Shown: positions 53,648 to 63,279 of the stretch, in pieces | Position numbering within the stretch: position 1 is the stretch's first letter | How the letters are laid out: every line of letters begins with the position of its first letter | Source: Chelydra serpentina | Taxonomy: Eukaryota; Chordata; Testudines; Chelydridae | Direction of reading: 5' to 3' | Assembly: GCA_037349315.1 (NCBI GenBank) | Contig: JBAIAC010000579.1 | Span: forward strand, 119,669-183,668 | Length of the DNA: 64,000 nucleotides | Made by a program: the position numbers and the translations under genes | The notes under the pieces: model-generated | The model's database searches: none | What the model saw: the letters and a program-made list of their open reading frames with translations, nothing else | Told to the model about the DNA's origin: nothing

Positions 53648-53686
<39 letters not shown>

Positions 53687-53996
53687 CTGGTGTGCTGAGC
53701 TGAGCCAGTGAGGGCTAAATTTGGGGCTGTGCCCCTCCCCCTGTCTCATTACTGGGGTGTGCCCCTCCCCCTGCCTCAGGACTGGTTGCTTCCAGCAGCT
53801 GTCTGAGCTTAGAGACAGCGTGCGACACACTCACTCTTCCCCAACACACACACACACACACTCTGCCCTGCCACACACACTTCAGTGGAGAAGCAGCTGG
53901 CAATCTAGTAGGCTGCCCATGGAACAATGGGACAGAGAAACCTGGCTCATGTGATGCTGCACCGGCCCATGAGCCATTGCAAACCCCTCCCAAAGC
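53540..53996 (+). repeat. Segmental duplication partner of 47661-48148
   Basis: Direct duplicate including the GT/GA microsatellite (53649-53688) and a CA run (53845-53860). Confidence 0.9.
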
Positions 53997-54236
53997 CCCC
54001 TGCGGCCAGTTGCACAGTGCGATAGCTACCCACAATGCACTGCTCTTTGGGGCGACGCAAGAGTTGCTAGAGTGGATGCGCTCTGGTGACACAAGGAGCA
54101 GAGGGTTTAATTGAAACCCTTCAACTAAAGCAGCATAACTCTGTAGTGTGGACACAGCCTGAGAGTGAGACAAGACCGAGCTCCCCTTCACACCAAGGAT
54201 ACTCAGGGACTGAAACTAAAGAACCACTAATTCCTC

Positions 54237-54318
54237 CATAGCCGACAGGATTCAAACCCGTGCAGGGAAACCCCAATGGATTTCTAGTCCATCGCCTTAA
54301 CCACTGGGCCACAACTAC
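54237..54318 (-). tRNA. tRNA-Ser(AGA)
   Basis: An 82-base type II tRNA. The acceptor GTAGTTG/CGGCTAT is pairable throughout with G-T pairs. The D arm is TGGCCCAGTGGTTAAGG, the anticodon loop CTAGAAA gives AGA, and the T arm is ACGGG TTTGAAT CCTGT. A few G-T pairs and the TTTGAAT loop make it somewhat divergent; there is no T run of four directly downstream. Probably functional. Confidence 0.85.
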
Positions 54319-54711
54319 TTGCTTTATGTACTTTTCTCACTACACTCTAGTTCTGTTCTCACTGAGTGATCGTTTCCAATTGTTTCCTCAGACCAGCTTC
54401 CACAACACACTCACTGCCGTGCCATTGTGTAAGTGTGTCCATGGCTGAACAGCAAGAATTCCTGCTCATTTCCCTGCTGGCTGGAGCATGATGAGAGTGT
54501 GTTTGTGGTTAATGCTGCTGCTGTAGATTGTTGTCCATTTTCTGCCTCGACAATTCAGACAGTCCCTTTCCCATCATCCCCAGTACATCAGTGATTGCAA
54601 TAGCAGGGGCAGGTTTTCTCTGGGGCACTGAGCTTTGCCAGGGGGTTGGTGGCTCCTTTCTTTCCTCACCCTGGAGTGAACTCAGCTTTTTATTCCATCC
54701 TTGAATAACAA

Positions 54712-54900
54712 CAGCAGCATGAAGAAAGAGGAGAGCGAATATCTCACTGTCAGGGCTGAAGGTGCCACCTCCCCTCTGTCTGACCATTGTCACTGCCGGA
54801 GAGAAGGTTTTAATGGAATCGAATGCCCTGGCTCAGACAAGAGAGACAGAAAGATTTTACTGTTCATGGATCTGTGCAAAGGAAATTATTTGGGGGAGAT
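54712..54900 (+). repeat. Inverted duplication partner of 61565-61760
   Basis: GCATGAAGAAAGAGGAGAGC, GGCTGAAGGTGCCACCTCCC and CATGGATCTGTGCAAAGGAA return in reverse complement at 61.6-61.8 kb, just before a Phe-type tRNA locus. Confidence 0.85.
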
Positions 54901-55044
54901 TGTTTGGGGGAGATTAAGAGGTGTTACCTTTTGAGATAAAATACAAGACCTACAGAATTCTTTTAGAAATCTGGGACTTAGACATATTTTATTTAACGCA
55001 AGGGAGTCCTGAGTAGGTTTGTGTTTGCAGGAAGCAACTTGGCT

Positions 55045-55582
55045 TGGTCTCTGATTGTACCAAAAGGGGAGATGGTTGCTTCTAAAGGAAGGAGAAGATT
55101 AAATGCACCTGATGAGAATGGGATTTTAACCCATGCATGTAAAGGACAATGGATTAGCAGTCCATCACTGTAACCACTCAGCCACCTCAACTGAGCTGTA
55201 AAGAAAAGGACAGGAGGAGAAATCTAAGAGCAGTAGAGATAGGGATACTCAGGAGTTTTTAAATACTAAGTGTAAGCAGGGTCTGGATGAGCTCCCCCGT
55301 CACATCTAGTGATGAGCTGGGGGAAGACTTCAGGACCAGGCCATGTGTGCACAGACACCCCTACTCGGCCTAGGTGTGCAGCACGATGGGGCCACTTTGC
55401 CTAAGGAACCAGTTCTGGCTGGTCTTGGGTTACAAATCACTGTAGCATCGAGTGGAATGAAATGTTATTCTCCTTCCTGTCCGAGTGAAGGGCGGCAGAA
55501 CATACCGAGTCCGTCCTGATGGAGGGGCGAGGTGGGTGAGAAATACCTTTTATTGGACGGCATAGAAGTGATTGAGGACGTC
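55045..55582 (+). repeat. Segmental duplication partner of 32023-32556
   Basis: Direct duplicate lacking the 32557-type LTR; after GATTGAGGAC the two diverge. Confidence 0.9.
55110..55191 (-). pseudogene. tRNA-Ser(GCT) pseudogene
   Basis: Duplicate of the intact gene at 32088-32169. Changes in the acceptor (GTTGAGG), the D arm (GGCTGAGTGGTTACAG) and the T loop (TTAAAAT) break the stems and the B box; the GCT anticodon remains. Confidence 0.85.
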
Positions 55583-55590
55583 ACCCTAAT

Positions 55591-55770
55591 CCAGCGATCC
55601 CCAAACTTTTCACATTGTGCCCTCTTGTCCGTGTCTGCGGCCCCTCGGAAGACGTGGTCGAGAACCGGGGCTGGGAGCAGGGCCATGGCTTCCTAGGGAG
55701 AGGGGAGTGGACAGGGGTAAGGGGAACGAGGCTGGGCCAGGAGCCAGGGCCCAGGCTGAGGGCATGTGGC
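55591..55770 (+). mobile_element. hAT-like fragment, left part
   Basis: Begins CAGCGATCCCCAAACTTTTC, a hAT-type end. The interior GCTTCCTAGGGAGAGGGGAG to GGAGCCAGGGCCCAGGCTGA is shared with 60820-60885, where the opposite end (CATTTTGGGGACCTCTGC) is kept. Confidence 0.6.
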
Positions 55771-56564
55771 CACCACCAGAGCAAGTGTCCGACCGGTGGC
55801 ATCCCTGCACCACAGCCAGGGCCTGGGACATGTGAGGGGGAGACTGTGAACGTCCCGTCTGTCCCAGAGACGCTGTTTGCGATATCCCTGAGCCACAGAA
55901 CGAGGTGACGTGTTTCCCTTGAACCGTTCCCATTTTCCTTATGGTTTAAATCGATTGCTCTTTAATCCATTGGATTTGCTTGAAGCACATGCAACGATCC
56001 GTGGGTCAGGGAAGCATCCAGAGCCAAGAGAGAACCCCAGAGTGGGGACACCCCAGCCTCTGTACTAAGTGACCACAACAAGGTTGGGGGTCGAGCCCCC
56101 CAGGGGTCCTGGGCCCAGCCTTGTCGAGGTCACGAGGACTCTGCCACACAGGAGAGTAGACAGAGAGTCCTCGAGGTCAGGCTGCCTCTGGGTGAGGGAG
56201 TGGGAGTGAGGACTCAGGGCCTTTCTCTTGCCCATTCCACCGGGGTCGTGGATAAGCCAGGAAAGTTTGCTGCACTAGCAGGACCATAACCCCCTTTACA
56301 CTGGCACTCTGTCCTCATCGCTTCTCTCCCTCTCTCCCCTCGGGTCTCTCAGCACCTGGCCCCACAGCGCTTCCTGCCAGCCCCAGACTGCGCTGTCTGG
56401 GCCTGCTCCTGTGGGTGTGAGCCTCCCTCCTGACTCCTAAGGACTCAGCAGGAGCAAGGGGCCTGTCCAGGAAATGGCCAGGGCTTCTGGGAACCCGGGG
56501 GTGGCTCTGGACACCACCAGGAGTCATTTGGCTCCTGGCACACAAGGCAACTTAAAAAGCTGAG
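55771..56564. other. Non-coding stretch
   Basis: No gene recognised. Confidence 0.4.
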
Positions 56565-56630
56565 TGCCCAGACATGGGGCTTGAACCCCAGACTAAGAGC
56601 TTGATGCTTTACTGACTGAACTAGCCCAGT
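56565..56630 (-). pseudogene. tRNA-Lys(CTT), shortened
   Basis: Lysine type body (GGGCTAGTTCAGTCAGTAAAGC) with anticodon loop CTCTTAG (CTT) and T arm GGGGTTCAAGCCCCA. About eight bases of the anticodon 3' stem and variable loop are missing, so the cloverleaf cannot form. Confidence 0.75.
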
Positions 56631-56993
56631 TTAGCGAGTGTAGTTACCTGCTGTAACCACAAGAGCAGGCAGGTCAAATAAAGGCAAAAAAAGTCCCAGG
56701 AGCCCTTCCTCTTTTTCTCCATGGCCACAGCCCATCCGCAGGATTCCTCCTGCTCCTCCCTCCTGTGCCCCAGTGCCACTAAATCTCCGCACCTAGACAG
56801 CCGGTCCGTCCTCTGCCCCCCAATCCCCCATGCTTAAGCCTCCCGACCAAACCCTGCCCCTGGCTCCATGGAACTAAATCTCACATCTCGCTGGGAACTC
56901 GACTCCTTGTGCCCAGAGTGTCTCTGCCCCCTCCGTAGATGTCCCGAGAAACACAGTGTCCATCTTTTCTAAAGAAGTGCTTGGAGAGACTTT

Positions 56994-57066
56994 TCCCATG
57001 TGGCCTAATGGACCAGGCGTCTGACATCGGATCAGAAGATTGAGGGTTTGAGTCCTCTCGCGGTTG
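56994..57066 (+). pseudogene. tRNA-Arg(TCG) pseudogene
   Basis: TGGCCTAATGGACCAGGCGT and GGATCAGAAGATTGAGGG identify tRNA-Arg(TCG). Three acceptor pairs are lost and the universal T33 before the anticodon is A (CATCGGA). This isoacceptor is the one matched by the provirus primer-binding site. Confidence 0.82.
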
Positions 57067-57171
57067 TACTTTGTGCACTTTCCGCTTTGTCCTGAACGTA
57101 CGGCTTTCTTCAGGACTGGAGTCTCTTCTTGGCCGCTGTGCCTTCAGCTACAGCCGCAGGAAGGAGGTTGT

Positions 57172-57480
57172 CAGGGTTCCCTCTGAACTCTAGGGTACAG
57201 ATGTGGGGACCTGTATGAAAGACCCCAGAAGCTTATTTTCACCAGCTTAGGATAAAAACTACCCAAGGCACAAATCCCTTTTGTCCTTGAACGGTACGCT
57301 GCCACCACCAAGTGATTTAAACAAACATTCAGGGAGGGGGTAACCAAGTGGGACTGTTCCTAATGTTTCCTCTGAATACTGTGTGGGTGCCTCAGTTTCC
57401 CCTATGCCTCAGTTTCCCCTCTGCATTTCTTAAGTCTCTAGGTGGTGGAATAAGTCTCTAGGTGTGATTGTTGCAAAGCC
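57172..57480. mobile_element. LTR-like fragment, first copy
   Basis: Starts TGTCAGGGTTCCCTCTGAAC and continues through ACCAGCTTAGGATAAAAAC. The same family recurs at 59512-59800. I recognise this as a common turtle LTR-type repeat but cannot define its right end here. Confidence 0.5.
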
Positions 57481-57548
57481 CTAGAGCTCATGGCCTGGGC
57501 CCCTTCCCTGCAAAGGTGCCGGCTGAAGGGGTTGGGGAACAAAGGGAT

Positions 57549-57985
57549 CAGTGATCATAGAATCATAGAATCTCAGGGTTGGAAGGGACCTCAGGAGGTC
57601 ATCTAGTCCAACCCCCTGCTCAAAGCAGGACCAACCCCAACTAGTTCATCCCAGCCAGGGCTTTGTCAAGCCTGACCTTAAAAACCTCTAAGGAAGGAGA
57701 TTCCACCACCTCCCTAGGTAACCCATTCCAGTGCTTCACCACCCTACTAGTGAAAAAGTTTTTCCTAATATCCAACCTAAACCTCCCCCTCTGCAACTTG
57801 AGACCATTACTCCTTGTTCTGTCATCTTCTACCACTGAGAACAGTCTACATCCATCCTCTTTGGAACCCCCTTTTAGGTATTTGAAAGCAGCTATCAAAT
57901 CCCCCCTCATTCTTCTCTTCTGCAGGCTAAACAATCCCAGTTCCCTCAGCCTCTCCTCATAAGTCATGTGCTCCAGCCCCCTGAT
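57549..57985 (-). mobile_element. CR1 3' fragment, same subfamily as 12722-14940
   Basis: On the minus strand it reads [20 protein letters not shown], then [19 protein letters not shown] and [19 protein letters not shown], and the normal 3' tail. It is little diverged. Confidence 0.92.
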
Positions 57986-57989
57986 CTCC

Positions 57990-58215
57990 TGGCCCGGGAA
58001 GGAGACAAAGGCAGAGGAGGGGCTGGAGAGTTTGGAGCTGGCTGGGGACATGGAGGGAGGTCCAGATGGACCTCTGGCCTCCCCACCCCCCAAGATGGAC
58101 CTGACTGAGGGGTCCTGTTCTCTGTACCTACAAGCTCTGGTTTAGACTCTGTTCCTGTCGTCTAATAAACCTCCTGTTTCACTGCCTGGCTGAGAGTCAC
58201 GTCTGACGGTGGAGC
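57990..58215 (+). mobile_element. Fragment of the 32557-type LTR
   Basis: Shares GACTGAGGGGTCCTG, AAGCTCTGGTT and CTAATAAACCTCCTGTTTC with the solo LTR. Confidence 0.65.
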
Positions 58216-58344
58216 TGGGGCAAGGCCCTCTGGCTTCCCCACGAGCCCCGCTGGGTGAAGAAGGGGATGCTGAATGCTCCGGGGTCAGACCCAGGAAGGT
58301 CGAAGCTGGGGAAGCTTCTTGCCCTGGAGCAACTCCAGAGCATC

Positions 58345-59130
58345 GCCCGACAGGGGCATCGACAGAGCAGTGACTGGGGAGCTCAGGGCTGGGACAGTAG
58401 GGGCTGCGGGTCGGGAGTGAGGGGCACCGGCAGAGCGGTGACTGGGGAGCTCAGGGCGGGGATAGAAGGGGCTGCGGGTCGGGAGTGAGGGGCACCGGCA
58501 GAGCGGTGACTCGGGAGCTCAGGGCTGGGACAGCAGGGGCTGCGGGTCGGGAGTGAGGGGCACCGGCTGAGCGGTGAGTGGGGGGCTCAGGGCTGGGATA
58601 GAAGGGGCTGCTGGTCGGGAGTGAGGGGCACCGGCAGAGCGGTGACTGGGGAGCTCAGGGCTGGGACAGAAGGGGCTGCGGGTCGGGAGTGAGGGGCATC
58701 GGCAGAGCGGTGACTGGGGAGCTCAGGGCTGGGATAGAAGGGGCTGCGGGTCGGGAGTGAGGGGCACCGGCAGAGCGGTGACTGGGGAGCTCAGGGCTGG
58801 GATAGAAGGGGCTGCGGGTCGGGAGTGAGGGGCATCGGCAGAGCGGTGACTGGTGAGCTCAGGGCTGGGATAGAAGGGGCTGCGGGTCGGGAGTGAGGGG
58901 CACCGGCAGAGCGGTGACTGGGGGGCTCAGGGCTGGGATAGAAGGGGCTGCGGGTCGGGAGTGAGGGGCACCGGCAGAGTGGTGACTGGGGAGCTCAGGG
59001 CTGGGATAGAAGGGGCTGCGGGTCGGGAGTGAGGGGCACCGGCAGAGCGGTGACTGGGGAGCTCAGGGCTGGGATAGAAGGGGCTGCGGGTCGGGAGTGA
59101 GGGGCACCGGCAGAGTGGTGACTCGGATGC
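58345..59130 (+). repeat. 68-bp minisatellite, about 11 units
   Basis: Units start TCGGGAGTGAGGGGCACCGG at 58411, 58479, 58547 and on, spaced 68 bases. The same unit is found three times at 16610-16815. The serine/proline-rich frames on the minus strand are artefacts. Confidence 0.95.
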
Positions 59131-59221
59131 CCAGGGTTGGGATTTCCGTGGTTGCCGGTCAGGACATACAGATTTGCGGTGAGTGTTCAGAGCTGCCGTG
59201 TAGCTGCCCTTTCCTGTCACC

Positions 59222-59505
59222 AGCTATCATAAATATAAAGGGGAGGGGTTAAGAAGCTCCGATACATTACTATAAAATCCTCTTACCTGTAAAGGGTTAA
59301 GAAACTCAGGTAGCCGGGCTGACACTTGACCATCAGCACCAATGAGGGGGCAAGATACTTTCAAATCTGAGTTGGGAAAAAGGCTTTTGTCTGTGGGATC
59401 TCTCAGCTGGAGACAGATCAAGGAACGAAGCCATCCACATCCTATAGAGTTAGTAAGTACCTTAGATAGGAATGTGTTAGGTTTTTCTGTTCATGTTTAG
59501 CTTGG
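59222..59505. other. Repeat-like sequence of unknown class
   Basis: ATCATAAATATAAAGGGGAG and CCTGTAAAGGGTTAAGAAAC resemble a high-copy turtle repeat, possibly ERV-derived. No coding capacity. Confidence 0.35.
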
Positions 59506-59511
59506 TGTCAG

Positions 59512-59800
59512 GGTTCCCTCCCCACTCTAAACTCTAGGGTAAAGACATGGGGACCCACATTCAGAGCCCCATAGATTATTTTTACCAGCTTAGGTTAAAT
59601 CCCCCAAGGTACAAAATTCCCTGCACCCTGAGAAATGCTTCTTTTGCTGCCATCATCAAATGTCTAACAGGAATCCAGGAAAGGAATCACATGAACTTCC
59701 CTCCCCCCCAAAATACCCCCTCAAGCCATACACCCCCTTTCCTGGGGAAGCTTGAGAACAATCTCCCAACCAATTGGTTACACAGTGATCTAAAAAATCC
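59512..59800. mobile_element. LTR-like fragment, second copy
   Basis: TGTCAGGGTTCCCTCCCCAC start, ATTTTTACCAGCTTAGGTTA, then CACCCCCTTTCCTGGGGAAG. Same family as 57172. Confidence 0.5.
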
Positions 59801-59888
59801 CTCCATGGGCCGCTCGCAATGACGTCCTTTTTGTGTGCCATGGCTAACAAAAACATCCCGGACAGAGAAGCAGCAGCTCAAAAAGGTG

Positions 59889-59960
59889 CAGAAGTAGTTA
59901 GTGGGGAAAGTGTTAGATTGAAGATCTAGATGTCCCAGGTTCAATCCCAGGCTTTGGCAT
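59889..59960 (+). tRNA. tRNA-Phe(GAA)-type, decayed
   Basis: Anticodon stem TTAGA/TCTAG with loop TTGAAGA (GAA). The acceptor GCAGAAG/CTTTGGC has one mismatch, the D arm (GTTAGTGGGGAAAGTG) is disrupted and the T stem has one mismatch. It forms the left end of a large inverted repeat with 60592-60664. Confidence 0.7.
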
Positions 59961-60129
59961 GTGCTTTGTATGCAGGGGTGGGCTATTTTCTTGAGCGCAG
60001 GGGTACCTTTACCCACCACGAGTCCCTCCTCTCAGGATCCCCAGCAGAAAAAGACAGTGGGGGCTTGTGCCCACCTGGGCTTTCCATCTTCTCTTGCTCT
60101 TTCTCAGCAAGGGGAAGGAAAAGAAGCTC

Positions 60130-60219
60130 TTCTTCAAGCTGGAGTCACAAGGGCAAGAGAAGGTTGACTTCCTGGGCTCCGGCTCCAGTCCTTTGCTCTA
60201 CCAGCTGATCTCTTGAAGA
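60130..60219 (-). pseudogene. tRNA-Tyr-derived locus with intron, GGA at 34-36
   Basis: Ninety bases with a perfect TCTTCAA/TTGAAGA acceptor, D arm GATCAGCTGGTAGAGC, 17-base intron and ACTGGAG before it. Weak box B. One of four relatives. Confidence 0.68.
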
Positions 60220-60320
60220 GCTGCCACCACTTTACTCACCCACTATGAGAGGTAAGTCACCTGGTGTCACTGTTGCTCTCTCTCATACCGGGTGGCGAAG
60301 CTGGAGAAAGTGGTGTCAGC

Positions 60321-60410
60321 GCTTTGATGGGTCAGCTGGTAGAGCAAAGGTCTGGAGCAGGGTCTCAGGAAGTCATCCTTACGTCACCCTTGTGACTCCT
60401 GCTTGAAGGA
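60321..60410 (+). pseudogene. tRNA-Tyr-derived locus with intron, GGA at 34-36
   Basis: 5' half GCTTTGATGGGTCAGCTGG..., intron CAGGGTCTCAGGAAGTC, 3' half ATCCTTACGTCAC...GAAGGA. It matches vertebrate tRNA-Tyr at about 28 of 37 and 26 of 36 positions by eye. Box B is degenerate. Confidence 0.7.
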
Positions 60411-60591
60411 GAGTTTCTTTCTTTTCCCCTCGCTGAGAAAGAGCAAGAGAAGAAGGAAAGCTCACATGGCCCACTGGGTACACAAGCCCACGCTGCTTTT
60501 CCCTGCTGGTGAGTGTGAAATAAGGGACTCGTGGCAGGTAAAGCCACTGCTGAGCTTCCAGAAAACCTGCCACCCCTGCGCCCAAGGGGCA

Positions 60592-60664
60592 TCCTGAAGC
60601 CTGGAATTGAACCAGGAATCTCTAGATCTTCACTCTAGCACTCACCTGCCTGGCCTTCTTCGGC
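60592..60664 (-). tRNA. tRNA-Phe(GAA)-type, decayed
   Basis: Perfect anticodon stem CTAGA/TCTAG with GAA and a perfect T arm CCTGG TTCAATT CCAGG. The D stem (GGCC/GAGT) and two acceptor pairs are lost. Right end of the inverted repeat. Confidence 0.7.
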
Positions 60665-60679
60665 ACCTACAGGAGACTT

Positions 60680-60800
60680 TTTTGGGGCAGGGACCATAAC
60701 ACGTCCTGCTGCATTCGTTATTTCAAAGGGTGGTTTAGGATTTTCAGTCTCAGACATGGTGCACAAAGCAAGACTCCACCCTCAGCGTAAACTAAATGAG
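60680..60800. repeat. Inverted duplication partner of 18640-18790
   Basis: Continues the inverted cassette beyond the Phe-type locus, with ATAACACGTCCTGCTGCATT and GGTTTAGGATTTTCAGTCTC. Confidence 0.85.
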
Positions 60801-60819
60801 CCGCCCACAGATTCTGGCA

Positions 60820-61015
60820 GCTTCCTAGGGAGAGGGGAGCAGACGGGGTAAGGGGGACGAGGCTGGGCCAGGAGCCAGGGGCCCAGGCTGAGGGTGGGGC
60901 AGAGTGGGGCGGAATGGGGCTTGCTCGAGGGGGGCTGGCTCAGCGCCTGAGGTCCCCCATGAAAGATCCTCTGTTGCCTCCCTAGGAGTCATGCCCCACA
61001 TTTTGGGGACCTCTG
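60820..61015 (+). mobile_element. hAT-like fragment, right part
   Basis: Shares its interior with 55691-55770 and ends in CACATTTTGGGGACCTCTG, the reverse of a hAT-type end. Confidence 0.55.
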
Positions 61016-61564
61016 CCCTAAACTGACCCCTACTCGCTCAGCAGGGGCTAGTGATGCCAAAGCACAGGGAAAGGGAGAACAAGTGTGGGGGCCCTGGGAC
61101 TGGAACTGTGCCCCCCCCTTCAGCCTCTGGCCCTGCCCTCTTCACCCCTTCCCCCCATGGCCCCATCCACTACGTCACTTCTGCTCCACCCCTTCTCCCA
61201 CCGCCCCACCCTGCTCACTCCTTTACCCCTCCCCGCTCCGCTGCGGCCCTGAGACCAGAGAAGCTCTGTGCCCTGCTGCAGCCCCTGGGACTAAAGTCTC
61301 CCAGCCAGGGACTAAAGGCAGCTCCAGACTTTCCCTCTCGCCTTTCCTGGGAGTCAAGTTCCAGTTTCTACAAAGAGCTAATGGAGCCTCAACCGCGCAT
61401 CTGAATGAATGTCACATTTCTCACTAGCTACAGGACAGAAACAAACGTCATTTCAATCCCAGGTGAGCCCATTTCAATCATTTCTCAGCCTGATTCCTTC
61501 ACCCTCATTCCTTAGGGCCTTGTGCCACCGTGTGGGTGTTTCATTCCCCCTCAGCTTCACACAG
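61016..61564. other. Non-coding stretch
   Basis: No gene recognised; proline-rich frames near 61051-61427 have no known domain. Confidence 0.4.
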
Positions 61565-61775
61565 GGACACAATTTCCTTTGCACAGATCCATGAACAGCA
61601 AAACCTCCCTGTGACTCTCGTCCATTGAAACCTTCTCTCCTGCAGTGGCAATGGTCTGACAGAGGGGACGTGGCACCTTCAGCCCTGACAGGGACATATT
61701 CGCTCTCCTCTTTCTTCATGCTGTGACATGACTGACAAAAACAACCTGGACAGAGAAACAACAGCTCATAAAGGT

Positions 61776-61848
61776 GCTGAAGTAGCTCAGTCAGGTGAGC
61801 GTTAGACTGATGATTTAGAGGTCCCTAGTTCAATCCCAGGCCTTGGCA
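61776..61848 (+). pseudogene. tRNA-Phe-derived locus with GAT anticodon
   Basis: The best D arm of the four Phe-type copies (GCTC AGTCAGGT GAGC) and a pairable anticodon stem, but the loop CTGATGA gives GAT, an isoleucine anticodon not normally used in the vertebrate nuclear set. The acceptor and T stems each have a mismatch. The second satellite array starts about 55 bases downstream. Confidence 0.7.
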
Positions 61849-61904
61849 TGTTCTGTGTGTACAGAGGTCACCTGTTTTCTCAAAACGCAGTGGTACCTCC
61901 ATGT

Positions 61905-62485
61905 TCGCCGTGCTCTCTGAGAGAGATGCCGTGTGCATTACCGCACGTGGCCACCCAGTGTCACTGTTGCTCTCTGAGAGAGGTGCTGTGTGCATTACGC
62001 CACGTGGCCACTCAGTGTCACTGTTGCTCTCTGAGAGAGACGCTGTGTGCGTTACCCCACGTGGCCACCCGGTGTCACTGTTGCTGTCTGAGAGAGATGC
62101 TGTGTGCATTACCCCACGTGGCCACCCAGTGTCACTGTTGCTCTCTGAGAGAGATGCTGTGTGCATTACCCCACGTGACCACCCCATGTCAGTGTTGCTC
62201 TCTGAGAGAGACGCTGTGTGCGTTACCCCACGTGGCCACCCAGTGTCACTGTCGCTCTCTGAGAGACGCTGTGTGCATTAGCCCACGTGGCCACCCAGTG
62301 TCACTGTTGCTCTCTTAGAGAGACGCTGTGTGCATTACCCCACGTGGCCACCCAGTGTCACTGTTGCTCTCTGAGAGAGACGCTGTGTGCATTACCCCAC
62401 GTGGCCACCCAGTGTCACTGTTGCTCTCTGAGAGAGACGCTGTGTGCGTTACCCCACGTGGCCACCTGGTGTCACTGTCGCTTGT
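61905..62485. repeat. 57-bp satellite, second array, about 10 units
   Basis: Same unit as 19315-22556, including the CACGTG core. Units are more diverged, with GTTACGCCACGTGG, CACGTGACC and CTCTTAGAG variants and one shortened unit. It ends at CACTGTCGCTTG, directly against the duplicated KRAB intron. Confidence 0.95.
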
Positions 62486-62504
62486 TCGTTGGGGGCGGGG
62501 CGAG

Positions 62505-62735
62505 AGGAGAAAGTTGTGGGGGTTGCAGAACAGGGTTTAGTTAATTTCACGTCACGATCCCCCCAGGCCCTTTCCCTGCAGACACACACCCGACATTCTG
62601 CCATGCTGGGGAAACGCGTCATCTCTTTACTACAGTGGGGACCTGGCCCCTCCTGCCGGGGCTGAGCCCAGAGACATTTTCCAGCCTCCCCAGTAATAAA
62701 GTCTGTGAAGGAAACGCTAGAAAGGAGCAGAAGCA
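62505..62735. repeat. Duplicate of the KRAB-gene intron segment, cut by satellite
   Basis: Corresponds to 34424-34657 in the same orientation. Where the MAAEEP and KRAB-A exons should follow (lower coordinates), there is satellite and tRNA sequence instead. Confidence 0.85.
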
Positions 62736-63165
62736 AAGGGGCTGGGCAGGCTCCATAGGGGACACCGGCTCCCCCTGTTCCCTCCTGGGCCCTGGCCAAG
62801 CCCTGCTGCTGGCAGAGAACAGCCGCCCCATCGCCACCCCTGAGGCAGCCACGTCTCGGGGCTCCCCAAACAGCCCCCACCAACCCCGACCCCCTTTGGG
62901 GACTGACTCGGGGCAGCAATTTCCCACCCGAACGAGGACAAAGGGCTGCAGATAAACTGGGGGGGGGAACATCCCAAATCTGGGGAGAATGTAAATGGCC
63001 GTTGGAGACAGATGGAGAAAATGGGGCAAAAGAAGAGACGGGAGAGTCCGTCATTGTGGGATTTCTGTAGCCACATGTGGTGAGGGGAGAGCAAAGGGGA
63101 AGAAGCGGAGAGAGAATTGTGATCAGAGTGTGAGAGGCTCGTGGCACAAGGGTGCAAATAGAGCG
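62736..63165. other. Non-coding stretch leading into the CpG island
   Basis: No supported gene; long minus-strand frames extend from the CpG island by composition. Confidence 0.4.
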
Positions 63166-63274
63166 CAGACACACACAGACACTGACACACACACACAATG
63201 ACACACACACTGACAGATACACAATGACACACACACACACTGACACACACACAGTAACACACACACACACACAC
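63166..63274. repeat. CA-rich microsatellite
   Basis: ACACAC runs with CTGACAC and ATGACAC interruptions. Cysteine/valine-rich translations across it are artefacts. Confidence 0.92.
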
Positions 63275-63279
63275 TGACA

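Larger units (their letters stand above)
59889..60664. repeat. 776-bp inverted repeat of a Phe-Tyr tRNA cassette
   Basis: Left arm: tRNA-Phe type (+, 59889) then tRNA-Tyr type (-, 60130). Right arm: tRNA-Tyr type (+, 60321) then tRNA-Phe type (-, 60592). The central 100 bases contain one remnant satellite piece (GGTGTCACTGTTGCTCTCT at about 60263). The same cassette, unpaired, precedes the main satellite at 18959-19305. Confidence 0.85.

Noticed and set aside
56075..56110. GGGGGTCGAGCCCCC hairpin resembling a tRNA T arm
   Set aside because: The loop is too short for a T loop and no tRNA surrounds it.
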